A stretch of 35,602 bases of DNA from Phenylobacterium sp. (lineage in GTDB: Bacteria; Pseudomonadota; Alphaproteobacteria; Caulobacterales; Caulobacteraceae), in assembly GCA_017991675.1 (NCBI GenBank), contig JAGOQB010000020.1:1-35602 (forward strand), in the 5' to 3' direction. The notes under the pieces are model-generated. The model was not told the DNA's origin. It saw only the letters and a program-made list of their open reading frames with translations, and ran no database searches. A program made the position numbers and the translations under genes. Shown here piece after piece: positions 1 to 8,088 of the stretch (positions are counted from its first letter, which is position 1; every line of letters starts with the position of its first letter).

Positions 1-4
1 CAAC

Positions 5-17
5 GATGTCAAAGACC
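5..17 (-). promoter_or_regulatory. boxA-like antitermination site of rRNA leader
   Basis: Read on the minus strand this is GGTCTTTGACATC. It closely resembles the boxA element (TGCTCTTTAACA in E. coli) that lies between rRNA promoters and the 16S gene and binds the Nus antitermination complex. It sits downstream of three rRNA-type promoters and points out of the left edge, so a 16S rRNA gene should start just outside the window. The assignment rests on motif and position only. Confidence 0.5.
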
Positions 18-70
18 GTGACCGGCTCCGCCGGCCCCACTGTTTAGCGCCGGTGGTCGGCGGAGGCGGC

Positions 71-99
71 TATCTACGGGACCGCCCCGTTCCCGTCAA
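71..99 (-). promoter_or_regulatory. rRNA operon promoter, proximal copy
   Basis: On the minus strand there is a -35 box TTGACG (94-99), a 17-bp GC-rich spacer and a -10 box TAGATA (71-76), followed by a GCCGCCTCC start region. This is the typical strong RpoD promoter of alphaproteobacterial rRNA operons. It is the copy nearest to the presumed 16S gene beyond the left edge. T-rich and A-rich stretches just upstream of the -35 box may act as an UP element. Confidence 0.75.
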
Positions 100-250
100 C
101 CAGACTTTTCAGTCTTTTTTCGAGAACCTCGAGATCAACCCGAAACCCTCGAAAATGGTCGACGCCCAGACCGTTCCGACGCCTGCAAACCCAAGAAAAC
201 CAAGGTCTTCCGAAGTTCGTCCCGGCGGCGTCCCCGTCCAGGGAGGCGGC

Positions 251-279
251 TATCTAGAGGGCCGCCCCGTCCTCGTCAA
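251..279 (-). promoter_or_regulatory. rRNA operon promoter, middle copy
   Basis: On the minus strand the -35 box is TTGACG (274-279), the spacer is 17 bp and the -10 box is TAGATA (251-256). It lies 180 bp upstream of the proximal copy and shares the same flanks: an A-rich tract before the -35 box and GCCGCCTCC after the -10 box. It is one of three near-identical tandem promoters driving leftward transcription. Confidence 0.75.
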
Positions 280-432
280 CCCGGCTTTTTCAGCTTCTTT
301 TCGAAGGCCTCCGGAAGAACCGGAAAACGTCCGAAAACGGATCGACCCTCGACCGCTTCGCCATCGGCAAACCCAAGTGATCCAAGGGATCTCTTCAGTC
401 CGTCCCGGCGGCGACCCGTCCGAGGAGGCGGC

Positions 433-461
433 TGTCTAGGCCCCTGCCCTGAGGGAGTCAA
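433..461 (-). promoter_or_regulatory. rRNA operon promoter, distal copy
   Basis: On the minus strand the -35 box is TTGACT (456-461), the spacer is again exactly 17 bp and the -10 box is TAGACA (433-438). It lies 182 bp upstream of the middle copy. The spacer sequence and both boxes have drifted more than in the other two copies, so it is probably weaker. It is the outermost promoter and faces away from the Rrf2 gene. Confidence 0.65.
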
Positions 462-612
462 CAGCGCTCATGACGCTTCGATGAAACGGGTGGGGAGAAC
501 TCTGTGCAAACCGCCCGATCTGGCCCCCGCGCAGGGACGGAGAGCGCCCGCACACCTTGTAGAAAGCCTCGCGTCGGCATCTAAGAGACGAACCAGGAGA
601 CTTATAGAAGCA

Positions 613-1050
613 ATGCTCTCGCAAAAGGCCCGCTACGCCCTCCGCGCCCTCGTCGAGCTGGCGCGCGCCGACGGCGCCCAGGTCACGTCCGGAGAACTCG
701 CCGTCCGCGCCGACGCGCCGCGCAAGTTCCTCGAGGCGATTCTGCTGGAGCTCGCCCGCAACCGCATCGTGGTCAGCCGGCGGGGAAAGTTCGGCGGCTA
801 CACCCTGGCCCGGCCGCCGGCGGAGGTGAGCTTCGCCGAAGTGATCCGGGTCATCGACGGCCCCCTGGCCCTGGCCCCCTGCGTCAGCCGCCTCTCCTTC
901 CGCAAATGCGAGGACTGTCCGGACCTGGCCACCTGCGCCCTGCGCGAGGCGCTGCTCAAGGCCCGCGACGCCACGTCCGAGGTGCTTGAGGGGTACAGTC
1001 TGGCCGACGCCGCAACCTCGGGCGGCGCCGAAGTGTTCACCGCGCCCTGA
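613..1050 (+). CDS. Rrf2 family transcriptional regulator
   Basis: This 145-residue protein is an Rrf2-type winged helix-turn-helix repressor, the family of IscR, RirA, NsrR and CymR. It opens with MLSQKARYALRALVELA, the family's typical first helix, followed by a wing with SRRGKFGGYTLARPP. The effector region holds four cysteines (C-x9-C-x2-C-x5-C in APCVSRLSF..CEDCP..TC), which could bind an Fe-S cluster as in IscR or NsrR. The cluster type cannot be told from sequence. The start at 613 is chosen because family homology begins exactly there and AGGAGA lies 12 bases upstream; a longer reading from 481 adds unrelated sequence. The gene stands alone, divergent from the rRNA promoters and convergent with the lipoprotein gene 3 bp away. 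Its targets are unknown. Confidence 0.88.
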   Translation: MLSQKARYALRALVELARADGAQVTSGELAVRADAPRKFLEAILLELARNRIVVSRRGKFGGYTLARPPAEVSFAEVIRVIDGPLALAPCVSRLSFRKCEDCPDLATCALREALLKARDATSEVLEGYSLADAATSGGAEVFTAP

Positions 1051-1053
1051 CCA

Positions 1054-1461
1054 TCAACGGCAGGTCTTCACCGGCCTGATCGCCTCGTGCGGCAACGCCT
1101 GCCCGATCTTGAAGCCGTCGATCGCATCGAGCGAGATCAGATGCGCCGAGAAATCGGGCTCCAGCCGAACCCCCACACGATAGCGCACGCCCAGGCGTCC
1201 CAATTTTTCAGCGTCGCCATAGTCGTGGCTGCAGCGCCCCGCCGACACGACGAGACGCTCAGGAAACTCGTGCCAGTAGATGAAGCGCTTTCCGCCAGGT
1301 GCGACGTCGATCTCGAGAGGTGCCTTGGCCCCAGACCGCCAATTGTTCTTCGCGGCTTGAAAGCTGATCGGCGCGCCAGTCTCGTTGACCACCAGCACCC
1401 CTGCGGGCGGCATGCACGCGGCCATCGACACGAGGCCGGCCACAGCAAGCACTCGCCTCAT
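1054..1461 (-). CDS. Putative lipoprotein of unknown function
   Basis: This 135-residue protein has a short signal peptide ending in a lipobox-like VSMAAC (residues about 12-17), so it is probably exported and lipid-anchored at the cysteine. The mature part contains VLVVNETGAPISFQAA, IDVAPGGKRFIYW and a GRCSHDYGD stretch. It has no repeats or membrane segments, and I do not recognise a family. The ATG at 1461 is preferred over an upstream TTG at 1530 because it places the signal peptide at the N-terminus; neither has a strong ribosome site. It ends 3 bp from the convergent Rrf2 gene and appears monocistronic. Confidence 0.6.
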   Translation of the reverse strand: MRRVLAVAGLVSMAACMPPAGVLVVNETGAPISFQAAKNNWRSGAKAPLEIDVAPGGKRFIYWHEFPERLVVSAGRCSHDYGDAEKLGRLGVRYRVGVRLEPDFSAHLISLDAIDGFKIGQALPHEAIRPVKTCR

Positions 1462-1618
1462 GGCTTTCGTCAGCGGCCAGGGGCCGCGGAGGCGCCGGCG
1501 CTCACCATCGTCACCTACAGCCATCCTCAAGCTCCAACACGATTGCAGAGCTACAGCCTCTCACAACCGCGCCGGAAGTTGAGAACAAAACAAGAATATT
1601 CGCAGGCGCCACCCGCCC

Positions 1619-2047
1619 TCAGCCCGTGGCGATATAGGCCTTCAAGCCGTCGGCCTCAGCCTCGACCTCGGAGATCTTCCACTTCACCAGGTCGCCGATG
1701 GAGATGATCCCGACGAGGCGCTCCTCGACGCACACCGGCAGGTGACGGACGCGGCGGTCGGTCATTCGCCCCAGCAACGAATCCACAGTCTCTGCGGGCT
1801 CGGCGAAGATCACGTCGTGGGTCATGAAGGCCGACACCGGCTTGTCGAGCGCGGCCGCGCCTTCCTTGGCCATGGCCCGCACCAGATCGCGCTCGGAGAC
1901 GATCCCGACCACCCGGTCGGCGTCCAGCACCACCATCGCGCCCACCCTGCGGGAATGAAGCAGGGCGCAGATCGCGCCGACGGTTTCCGCCGGGCCGACC
2001 GTGAACACCAGGTCGCCCTTGGCCTTGAGGATCTGAGACACAAGCAT
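1619..2047 (-). CDS. CBS domain-containing protein
   Basis: This 142-residue protein consists of a pair of CBS domains (about residues 5-62 and 72-130) with little else, forming one Bateman module. Such modules bind adenosine nucleotides such as AMP, ATP or SAM and act as energy or ligand sensors. The recurrent motif is visible twice: MVVLDADRVVGIVSERDLVRA and LPVCVEERLVGIISIGDL. No fused catalytic domain is present, so its partner is unknown. The ATG at 2047 is chosen because AGGGAG sits 9 bases upstream; a GTG six bases earlier would be too close to it. The gene follows the rhomboid gene on the same strand with a gap of about 75 bp, so co-transcription is possible. Confidence 0.85.
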   Translation of the reverse strand: MLVSQILKAKGDLVFTVGPAETVGAICALLHSRRVGAMVVLDADRVVGIVSERDLVRAMAKEGAAALDKPVSAFMTHDVIFAEPAETVDSLLGRMTDRRVRHLPVCVEERLVGIISIGDLVKWKISEVEAEADGLKAYIATG

Positions 2048-2121
2048 CTGCACGTTCTCCCTGACACCGTCAGGAAAGCGTCGCGCAGGACGCCAGCGAA
2101 ATCAACGTTCTCGCGAAAACG

Positions 2122-2757
2122 TCAAGCTTGCTGGGCGCCCGCCACCCGGCCGAACGCGCCGATCAGCAGCAGCCCGGCGATGTAGCCGAAGATATGCGCC
2201 TCCCAGGCCACGCCCGCTCCGCCCAGGCCCGGCGCGAAGCCGACCAACGCAAGGATCAGGTTCACCGCGATCCAGCCGAGCGTCATGCTGATCACCGGCG
2301 GGCTGAGGAAGGGACCAGGTGTCGGGCGCCCGATCAGGCGCGCGGCCGCCCCCACCAGCCCGGCCACCGCGCCCGAGGCGCCGATCATCAGCGTCGTGCT
2401 GCCCGGATTGACCAGACCATAGCCCAGGCTCGCGAGCCCGCCGCACAGCAGATAGAAGACCAGGAAGATCAGCGCGCCGCGGAGGCTGGCCCCGAAGTAG
2501 CGCGCGACCGGCGTCCCGAAGGCCAGCGCCGCGCCGGCGTTCATGAGGGCGTGCGCCCAGCTGCCGTGCAGGAAGATGGCGGTGAACAGCAACGGCCAGC
2601 GGCCCTGCTCGAACGCCGCCGAGGAAAAGGCGAAGTTCGCCAGCAGCCAGTTTTGCGGCAGCAGGGTCTGTATGAAGTAACCGCCGAGGATGACCAGGGT
2701 GGCCACGACCGCGGGCCACGGGGCGTTGAAGATCGGCTGCCGCTCGTCGTCGCTCAA
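2122..2757 (-). CDS. Rhomboid family intramembrane serine protease
   Basis: This 211-residue polytopic membrane protein is a rhomboid, which cleaves transmembrane helices within the inner membrane. The active-site serine is in GASGAVAGL (Ser128) and the partner histidine in WEAHIFGYIAGLL (His188). The conserved HGSWAHALMN segment (His64, His69, Asn73) supplies the oxyanion-site residues. Six hydrophobic segments fit the basic bacterial fold. The TTG start at 2757 is preferred because GGAG lies 8 bases upstream; a GTG at 2802 would add 15 residues unlike the family. Substrates are unknown. It is divergent from the M16 peptidase gene. Confidence 0.85.
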   Translation of the reverse strand: MSDDERQPIFNAPWPAVVATLVILGGYFIQTLLPQNWLLANFAFSSAAFEQGRWPLLFTAIFLHGSWAHALMNAGAALAFGTPVARYFGASLRGALIFLVFYLLCGGLASLGYGLVNPGSTTLMIGASGAVAGLVGAAARLIGRPTPGPFLSPPVISMTLGWIAVNLILALVGFAPGLGGAGVAWEAHIFGYIAGLLLIGAFGRVAGAQQA

Positions 2758-2851
2758 AATCCGTACTCCGCACCCGCCAGAAAGTCTGGCCCCTAGATAC
2801 ACTCAAGTTCGGCCAGTCTGAGCGCAATGTGCGAACGGCTGTCGTCTTTTT

Positions 2852-2882
2852 CGAAGAGCGCCCGCCCCAAGGCCGCTCTTCG
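2852..2882. repeat. Inverted repeat in divergent promoter region
   Basis: A perfect 9-bp inverted repeat, CGAAGAGCG...CGCTCTTCG, is separated by 13 GC-rich bases. It lies between the divergent rhomboid and M16 peptidase genes. It is flanked by a T-run on its left (plus strand) and is not followed by a T-tract in either direction of transcription, so it does not look like an intrinsic terminator. It could be a regulator site or an RNA hairpin in the M16 leader. Confidence 0.4.
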
Positions 2883-2972
2883 GGCCATCCTGCGCCGCAA
2901 CCGCGCCTTGCGAAGGCCACGCTCGCCTGTGCATGGTTTCAAGCTCAACTGGTCTCGGATCCGTAACACCTG

Positions 2973-5849
2973 ATGCGACGTCTCTTCGGCGCGGCCTCCG
3001 TGCTCGCTATCGCCCTGTCCCTACCCGTGGACGCCTCCAGCTTCCCTCTCCCGAAACTGGGACGCGACAAGGCGGCGGCCGACACGGCGCCGGCGGCGCT
3101 GAAGCCCGGCGAGTGGGCGCAGGCCCGCTCCGACGTCGCCCCCGACCCGACCATCCGCTTCGGCGCCCTGCCCAACGGCATGCGCTATGCGATCCGCAAG
3201 CAGACGATCCCCCCGGGCCAGGCGGCGATCCGCCTGCGCATCGGCGCCGGCTCGCTGATGGAGACCGACGCCCAGCAGGGCCTCGCCCACTTCCTCGAGC
3301 ACATGGCCTTCAACGGATCCAAGGCGGTCCCGGAAGGCGAGATGATCAAGATCCTGGAGCGCCTGGGCCTGGCGTTCGGCGCCGACACCAACGCCTCCAC
3401 CAACTTCGACGAGACGATCTACAAGCTCGACCTGCCGCGCACGAACGACGAGACGGTCGACACCGCCCTGATGCTGATGCGCGAGGCGGCCGGAAACCTG
3501 ACCCTCGACCAGGGCGCCATCGACCGCGAGCGCGGCGTGGTGCTGTCCGAGGAGCGGGCCCGGGACACCCCGCCCTATCGCATCTACAAGGAACGGCTCG
3601 GCTTCTTCCTGAAGGGCCAGCGTCCGCCGACCCGATATCCGATCGGCCAGGTCCAGGTGCTGGAGACCGCGCCGGCCGCCGAGTTCGCTGATTTCTACAA
3701 CCGCTACTATCGCCCCGAACGCGCGGTGCTGGTCGCCGTCGGCGACTTCGACCTCGATGCGATGGAGGCCAAGATCAAGGCCAAGTTCGGCGACTGGACG
3801 CCGACCGGTCCAGCCGGCGAGTCCCCGAACCTTGGTCAGCTCCAGCCGCGCAAGACCGAGGCCAAGCTGGTCATTGAGGCCGGGGCCCCGCTGTCGATGC
3901 AGATCGCCTGGATGCGCAAGCCGGACCTGGCCGCCGATACGGTCGCCAAGCGCAAGGCCGACCTCGTCGAGCAGCTGGGCTTCTCGGTGGTCAACCGGCG
4001 GCTGCAGCGCCTGGCGCGCGCCGGCCAGCCCCCGTTCCTGGCGGCCGGGGTCTTCAAGAACAACGAGTACGACGCGGCCGAGTCCACGCTGCTGATCGTC
4101 AACGCCGAGCCGGGCCGCTGGCGCGAGGCGCTGGCCGCCGCCGAGCAGGAACAGCGCCGCGCCGTGCAGTACGGCGTGCGCCAGGACGAGCTGGACCGCG
4201 AGATCGCCGAATACCGCGCCAACCTGAAGGCCGACGCCGCCGGCGCCGCCACCCGCACGCCAGCCCAGCTGTCCGGCGAGATCATCGCCTCGCTGGGCGA
4301 TCGCGAGGTCGTCACCGACCCGGCCCAGGATCTGGCCCTGTTCGAGCAAACCGTGAAGGACCTCAAGGCCGAGAAGGTGTCCGCGGCGCTGAAGGCCAGC
4401 TTCGCCGGTGAAGGCCCGCTGCTGTTTATGGCCTCGCCCCGGCCGATCGAGGGCGGCGAGGCGAGCGTGCTGGCCGAACTGGACGCCTCACGCAAGGTGG
4501 CGGTGGCCGAGCCGTCGGCCGCGACCGAGGTCGCCTGGCCCTACACGTCGTTCGGCGGCGCGGGCAAGGTCGTGGAGACCAAGGACGCGCCGGACTTCGA
4601 CACCACCTTCATCCGCTTTGAGAACGGGGTCCGCCTGACCGTCAAGCCGACGCGCTTCAAGGATGACGAGGTCCTGGTGCGGGTGAACATCGGCGACGGC
4701 CGGCTCGACCTGCCCAAGGACGCACAGAGCCTGGGATGGGCCTCCGGGGCCTATATCGAAGGCGGCCTCAAGCAGATCAGCGCCGAGGACATGGAACAGG
4801 TGCTCGCCAGCCGCGTCTATGGCGCGCAGTTCAGCGTCGCCGACGACGCCTTCGTGCTGAGCGGCTCCACCCGGCCCGAGGACCTGGATGTCCAGCTCCA
4901 GGTGCTGAGCGCCTATGCGGCCGAACCCGGCTGGCGCGCCGAAGCCTTCACGCGGCTGCAGAGCGCATACAAGACCGCCAACGACCAATATGAATCCACC
5001 GACTCCGGCGTGCTCAGCCGCGACCTGTCGCTCTTGCTGCGCGAGGGCGACAAGCGCTGGGCGTTCCCCAGCCGCGAACAGATCGCCGACGCCAAGCTCG
5101 ACGACTTCCGCAAGCTGGTCGCCCCGGCCCTGGCCGACGGCCCGATCGAGGTGGTGATCGTCGGCGACACCACGGTCGAGAAGGCGACCGAAGCCGTCGC
5201 CCGCACCCTGGGCGCGCTGCCGCCCCGTCCCGGAACCCAGGTCCCGGCGGCCCAGCGCGAGGTCGGCTTCCCCGCCGGCGTGCAGCAGCCGGTGGTCCTG
5301 ACGCACAAGGGCCGCGCCGACCAGTCGATCGGCTACATCGCCTGGCGCACCAACGACTTCTTCGCCGATCCGCAGAAAGCGCGCGACACCGCGGTGCTGG
5401 GCGAGATCCTGGAACTGCGGCTGGTCGAGGAACTGCGTGAGGCGCAGGGGGCCACCTATTCGCCGAGCGTCGTCTATAGCCACAGCATGATCTGGCCGCG
5501 TTGGGGCTATGTCTCGGCTAGCGTCGAGATCCCCCCTGCCAAGCTGCCGAACTTCTTCGCCGACGTGAAAAACATCGCCGCCGACCTACGCGACAAGCCG
5601 GTCAGCGCGGACGAGTTGGCCCGCGCCAAGAAGCCCCGGATCGACCAGATCGAGAAAATCCGCGAGACCAACGGCTACTGGCTGTCCGAACTGTCCGGCG
5701 CACAGACCGACCCGCGCCGGCTGGACGCCACCCGCGCCCTGATCCCCGGCACCGAACGGGTGACCGCCGCCGACGTCCAGCGGGCCGCCCAAGCGGTGCT
5801 GAAAGACGACGCCATGTGGATGCTAGAGGTCGTTCCGGCCAAGAAATAG
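2973..5849 (+). CDS. Secreted M16 family zinc metallopeptidase
   Basis: This 958-residue protein is a full-length two-half M16 (insulinase/pitrilysin) peptidase. A signal peptide (about residues 1-22, hydrophobic LFGAASVLAIALSLP) sends it to the periplasm. The inverted zinc motif HFLEH is at residues 106-110, with Glu109 as catalytic base and His106 and His110 as ligands. The third ligand is probably Glu186 in DRERGVVLSEE, at the family's usual distance. The second half lacks the zinc motif, as expected for the structural half that closes over the substrate. Bacterial members degrade peptides or process exported proteins; the substrate here is unknown. The ribosome site before 2973 is weak, but the signal peptide supports this start. 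The gene is monocistronic. Confidence 0.93.
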   Translation: MRRLFGAASVLAIALSLPVDASSFPLPKLGRDKAAADTAPAALKPGEWAQARSDVAPDPTIRFGALPNGMRYAIRKQTIPPGQAAIRLRIGAGSLMETDAQQGLAHFLEHMAFNGSKAVPEGEMIKILERLGLAFGADTNASTNFDETIYKLDLPRTNDETVDTALMLMREAAGNLTLDQGAIDRERGVVLSEERARDTPPYRIYKERLGFFLKGQRPPTRYPIGQVQVLETAPAAEFADFYNRYYRPERAVLVAVGDFDLDAMEAKIKAKFGDWTPTGPAGESPNLGQLQPRKTEAKLVIEAGAPLSMQIAWMRKPDLAADTVAKRKADLVEQLGFSVVNRRLQRLARAGQPPFLAAGVFKNNEYDAAESTLLIVNAEPGRWREALAAAEQEQRRAVQYGVRQDELDREIAEYRANLKADAAGAATRTPAQLSGEIIASLGDREVVTDPAQDLALFEQTVKDLKAEKVSAALKASFAGEGPLLFMASPRPIEGGEASVLAELDASRKVAVAEPSAATEVAWPYTSFGGAGKVVETKDAPDFDTTFIRFENGVRLTVKPTRFKDDEVLVRVNIGDGRLDLPKDAQSLGWASGAYIEGGLKQISAEDMEQVLASRVYGAQFSVADDAFVLSGSTRPEDLDVQLQVLSAYAAEPGWRAEAFTRLQSAYKTANDQYESTDSGVLSRDLSLLLREGDKRWAFPSREQIADAKLDDFRKLVAPALADGPIEVVIVGDTTVEKATEAVARTLGALPPRPGTQVPAAQREVGFPAGVQQPVVLTHKGRADQSIGYIAWRTNDFFADPQKARDTAVLGEILELRLVEELREAQGATYSPSVVYSHSMIWPRWGYVSASVEIPPAKLPNFFADVKNIAADLRDKPVSADELARAKKPRIDQIEKIRETNGYWLSELSGAQTDPRRLDATRALIPGTERVTAADVQRAAQAVLKDDAMWMLEVVPAKK

Positions 5850-6061
5850 GGAACCGCGCCGATCGTCGCGCCCCGCGCGGCATAGCGTCATATGGTCAAG
5901 CTGGAGCGGCTCTGGCTCTATGGCTCAAGCGAATCCGCGGCGCTGTCGCGGAGCTGGAACGGCAGTTGGGGGGCCTCGCCCGTATCAGCGACCCCATCGC
6001 GCATCGCTTGCGCATCCTTAGGTTTGGCCGATGATCGCTCCCCTGCCGAGGGGGCCGGGCC

Positions 6062-6793
6062 ATGCTGCCGCTAGACCACATTCCATTTCCCGGGCCTGAC
6101 CTGGCGGCGACGGCCGCGGCGTTCGCCGCGCTGGGCTTCAACGTCTCTCCCCGATGCGCCTACACCTCTCCCGACGAGCCGGGCGCCCGGTGGGAAAATC
6201 ACTGCGTCTTTCTGGACAAGGGCTGGTTCGACCTGTTGCAGGCTCCGGGCGCCCCGCCACCTGTTCGGCCGGGCGGGGCCCTGTTCCTGACCGACGACCT
6301 GGACGCGGCGAGCGCGCGCCTCTCCAAGATGCGCCAGCTTCCGCCCTATCGACTCGTCCGCGGCTGGGACGATGCGCCCGAGCAGGGTGAGGAGGAGTTC
6401 GCGATGTTCGCCGTGCGCGAACGGATCAGCCCCCTCGGCCTGGCGGTCATCGAGCACCACTTTCCCTGCCTGGACGCCTCGCCCGCCTGGTTCATCCATC
6501 CCAACAACGCCAAGGAAGTCGCCGGCGCGGTCTTCGCGGGCGCCGAGCCTGGGCCCTTCGCCCAAGCGGCGGCGCAGGTCCTGGACCTGTCCGGCTTCGA
6601 GTACTGGGAGCAAGCCCGCTTCGGCGACGCGTTCGGCCCGGGCGTCGACTGCGCCGTCCGCATCCGCGTCGGTTCGCTGGCGGCGGCGCGCGCGGCGCTG
6701 AGCTCCGACCTGGCTGTGGTGGAGGCCGAGGGGCGACTGCACGTGGCGCCGCCCTCCCCGCTCGGCTGCGGGTTCCTGTTCTTCGAGAGCTAG
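6062..6793 (+). CDS. VOC family (glyoxalase-like domain) protein
   Basis: This 243-residue soluble protein resembles the glyoxalase-like VOC proteins (Glyoxalase_3 type). The N-terminal half starts with LDHIPFPGPDLAATAAAFAALGF, the typical first beta-alpha unit with a metal-ligand histidine. The middle carries VIEHHFP with further candidate ligands. Members bind a divalent metal and act as dioxygenases, lyases or resistance proteins; the reaction here cannot be read from sequence. The start has a G-rich ribosome site (GAGGGGG). About 210 bp without a recognisable gene precede it. It is followed by the PAS gene after 121 bp on the same strand. Confidence 0.75.
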   Translation: MLPLDHIPFPGPDLAATAAAFAALGFNVSPRCAYTSPDEPGARWENHCVFLDKGWFDLLQAPGAPPPVRPGGALFLTDDLDAASARLSKMRQLPPYRLVRGWDDAPEQGEEEFAMFAVRERISPLGLAVIEHHFPCLDASPAWFIHPNNAKEVAGAVFAGAEPGPFAQAAAQVLDLSGFEYWEQARFGDAFGPGVDCAVRIRVGSLAAARAALSSDLAVVEAEGRLHVAPPSPLGCGFLFFES

Positions 6794-6914
6794 CGCCTCG
6801 AGCCACCTTTGATCTCCAGGCCGGGCGCGTCTCGTTCTGACACGTCCGCGGCCTGGCCCTGATCCTGCTTGCAAGCCCCATGCGGTCGCCAAGGGCCGCC
6901 TCGGAGGCGTCGAG

Positions 6915-7460
6915 ATGTTCCATTCGAACACGCAGCAGATGATCGACTACTGGCGCAGCAAAAGCGGCGTTTCGGGGCTGCCCGTGCGCGCCGACATCGA
7001 TCCGACGGAGTTCGCCAAGCTCGCGCCCCAGGCCTTCATGCTGGGCCGCGAAAGCTCGGGGATCTATCCGGTGCGGCTGTCCGGGGCCCTGGTGTCCGAA
7101 CTGCACCAGCGCGACCTGCGCGGGCGCAACTTCCTGACCCTGCTCGATCCGCTCGGCCGCCACGAGGTGCAGACCGCCCTGGAGACCGGCCGCCGCCGTC
7201 CCGAGCCGGTGGTCGCCCGTATCAACGCGCTCAGCGACACCGCAACGCTCGAACTCGAACTGCTGTTCGCCCCGATCGCCGGGGGCCGCGGCTCGCCGGA
7301 GCGCTACCTCGGCCTCTATCAGCCGATTTCGCTGGTCGCCGCCCTGCGCGACGAGCCGATCCGCCAGCTGTTCGTGCGCGACGTCCAGGGCGTCGGCCAC
7401 GCCAACGAGGAAACCCACCGCCTGCGCCTGGCGACCCTCGACGGCCGCTGGGTCGCCTGA
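6915..7460 (+). CDS. Single-domain PAS protein (PAS_5 type, MopJ-like)
   Basis: This 181-residue protein is a stand-alone PAS domain of the PAS_5 type that is widespread in alphaproteobacteria. It begins with helix MIDYWRSKSG, followed by LPVRADIDPTEFAKLAPQAFMLGRE, a signature of this family, and then the PAS core to about residue 150. There is no kinase, cyclase or DNA-binding part. The related Caulobacter protein MopJ influences cell-cycle phosphorelays; whether this one does the same is inference. GGAGG lies 7 bases before the ATG. It converges on the tetR gene only 3 bp away. Confidence 0.8.
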   Translation: MFHSNTQQMIDYWRSKSGVSGLPVRADIDPTEFAKLAPQAFMLGRESSGIYPVRLSGALVSELHQRDLRGRNFLTLLDPLGRHEVQTALETGRRRPEPVVARINALSDTATLELELLFAPIAGGRGSPERYLGLYQPISLVAALRDEPIRQLFVRDVQGVGHANEETHRLRLATLDGRWVA

Positions 7461-7463
7461 GGC

Positions 7464-8057
7464 TCAGAGTGCTTCGCCGGCGTCGTCCAAGATCCGGGAT
7501 ACGGCCTCTTCGGCCCGCGCGCGGGCGTTGGGGGCGTGGAACAGCTTGGCCTGCTGCTGGAACGCCAGGCTGACGCCCACCAGCTCGAAGACGACCTGCC
7601 GGCAGTAGTCGGGCGGCGCCTTGCCCGCCTTGGGCAGATCCGCGGCCACCCGAACCAGGGTTTCGTGCCACTCGCGCTGCGACTCGACCAGCCGGTCGCG
7701 GATGGCGCCGGGCCGGTCGTCATACTCCTGGGCCGAGACCGCGAAGATGCAGCCGCGCATGTCGGGCTCGCCCTCCAGCCAGTCGAACCAGCGCCCGAGC
7801 AAGGCGTCCATGCGCGCGCGCCCGCGCGGCAGGGCCAGGCTGGGCTCGATCACGCGGCTGCTGAACCGCGCGATCGCTTCCTCCAGCACCGCCAGCTGCA
7901 GCGCCTCCTTCGAGCGAAAGTGAGCGAACAGCCCGCTCTTGGACAGCTCCAGGCTGTCGGCCAGCGGGCCGAGCGACAGTCCCTCCAGCCCAACCGCAAC
8001 GGCCTGCTGGAGGGCCCGACCGACGATAGCCTCTCGTGTCGCGGCGCCTTTCTTCAT
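7464..8057 (-). CDS. TetR/AcrR family transcriptional regulator
   Basis: This 197-residue repressor has the TetR helix-turn-helix in its first 50 residues (LSLGPLADSLELSKSGLFAHFRSKEAL) and an all-helical ligand domain after it. MRGCIFAVSAQEYDDRPG matches TetR regulators often linked to stress or efflux genes. The ATG at 8057 or a GTG at 8066 could be the start; neither has a clear Shine-Dalgarno. A near-perfect TetR-type palindrome lies 15 bp upstream, so autoregulation is likely. The gene follows the aldo/keto reductase gene on the same strand with a 31-bp gap, making that gene the natural partner. The ligand is unknown. Confidence 0.88.
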   Translation of the reverse strand: MKKGAATREAIVGRALQQAVAVGLEGLSLGPLADSLELSKSGLFAHFRSKEALQLAVLEEAIARFSSRVIEPSLALPRGRARMDALLGRWFDWLEGEPDMRGCIFAVSAQEYDDRPGAIRDRLVESQREWHETLVRVAADLPKAGKAPPDYCRQVVFELVGVSLAFQQQAKLFHAPNARARAEEAVSRILDDAGEAL

Positions 8058-8072
8058 GCGCCGCACTTTAGC

Positions 8073-8084
8073 ACGATCGGTCGT
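8073..8084. promoter_or_regulatory. Candidate TetR operator
   Basis: ACGATCGGTCGT is a 12-bp palindrome with one mismatch (perfect would be ACGACCGGTCGT). It lies between the end of the aldo/keto reductase gene and the start of tetR. Its sequence and length resemble operators of TetR-family repressors. Its position only 15 bp before the tetR start means that bound protein would block expression of tetR itself. Confidence 0.5.
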
Positions 8085-8088
8085 TTTC

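Larger units (their letters stand above)
57..461 (-). repeat. Tandem ~180-bp promoter units of the rRNA leader
   Basis: Three imperfect direct repeats with a period of 180-182 bp each contain one promoter and its flanks. The shared parts are the promoter core, the downstream CGGCGG/GTCCCGGCGG-type stretch and the upstream A-rich tract. The stretches between are diverged. The units look like duplications that multiply promoter strength. An open reading frame crosses them on the plus strand (53-439), but it is better explained as chance. Confidence 0.6.

Noticed and set aside
53-439. 128-residue open frame on the plus strand
   Set aside because: It runs through the three promoter repeats in antisense, repeats the same peptide with each unit and ends in a -10 box. 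It has no family resemblance and no ribosome site.
481-612. N-terminal extension of the Rrf2 regulator
   Set aside because: The 44 extra residues do not resemble the family, while AGGAGA and the family's opening sequence mark the ATG at 613.
5850-6061. Possible small gene between the M16 peptidase and VOC genes
   Set aside because: Two short frames exist but neither has a family match, hydrophobic pattern or ribosome site; the stretch looks like plain intergenic DNA.
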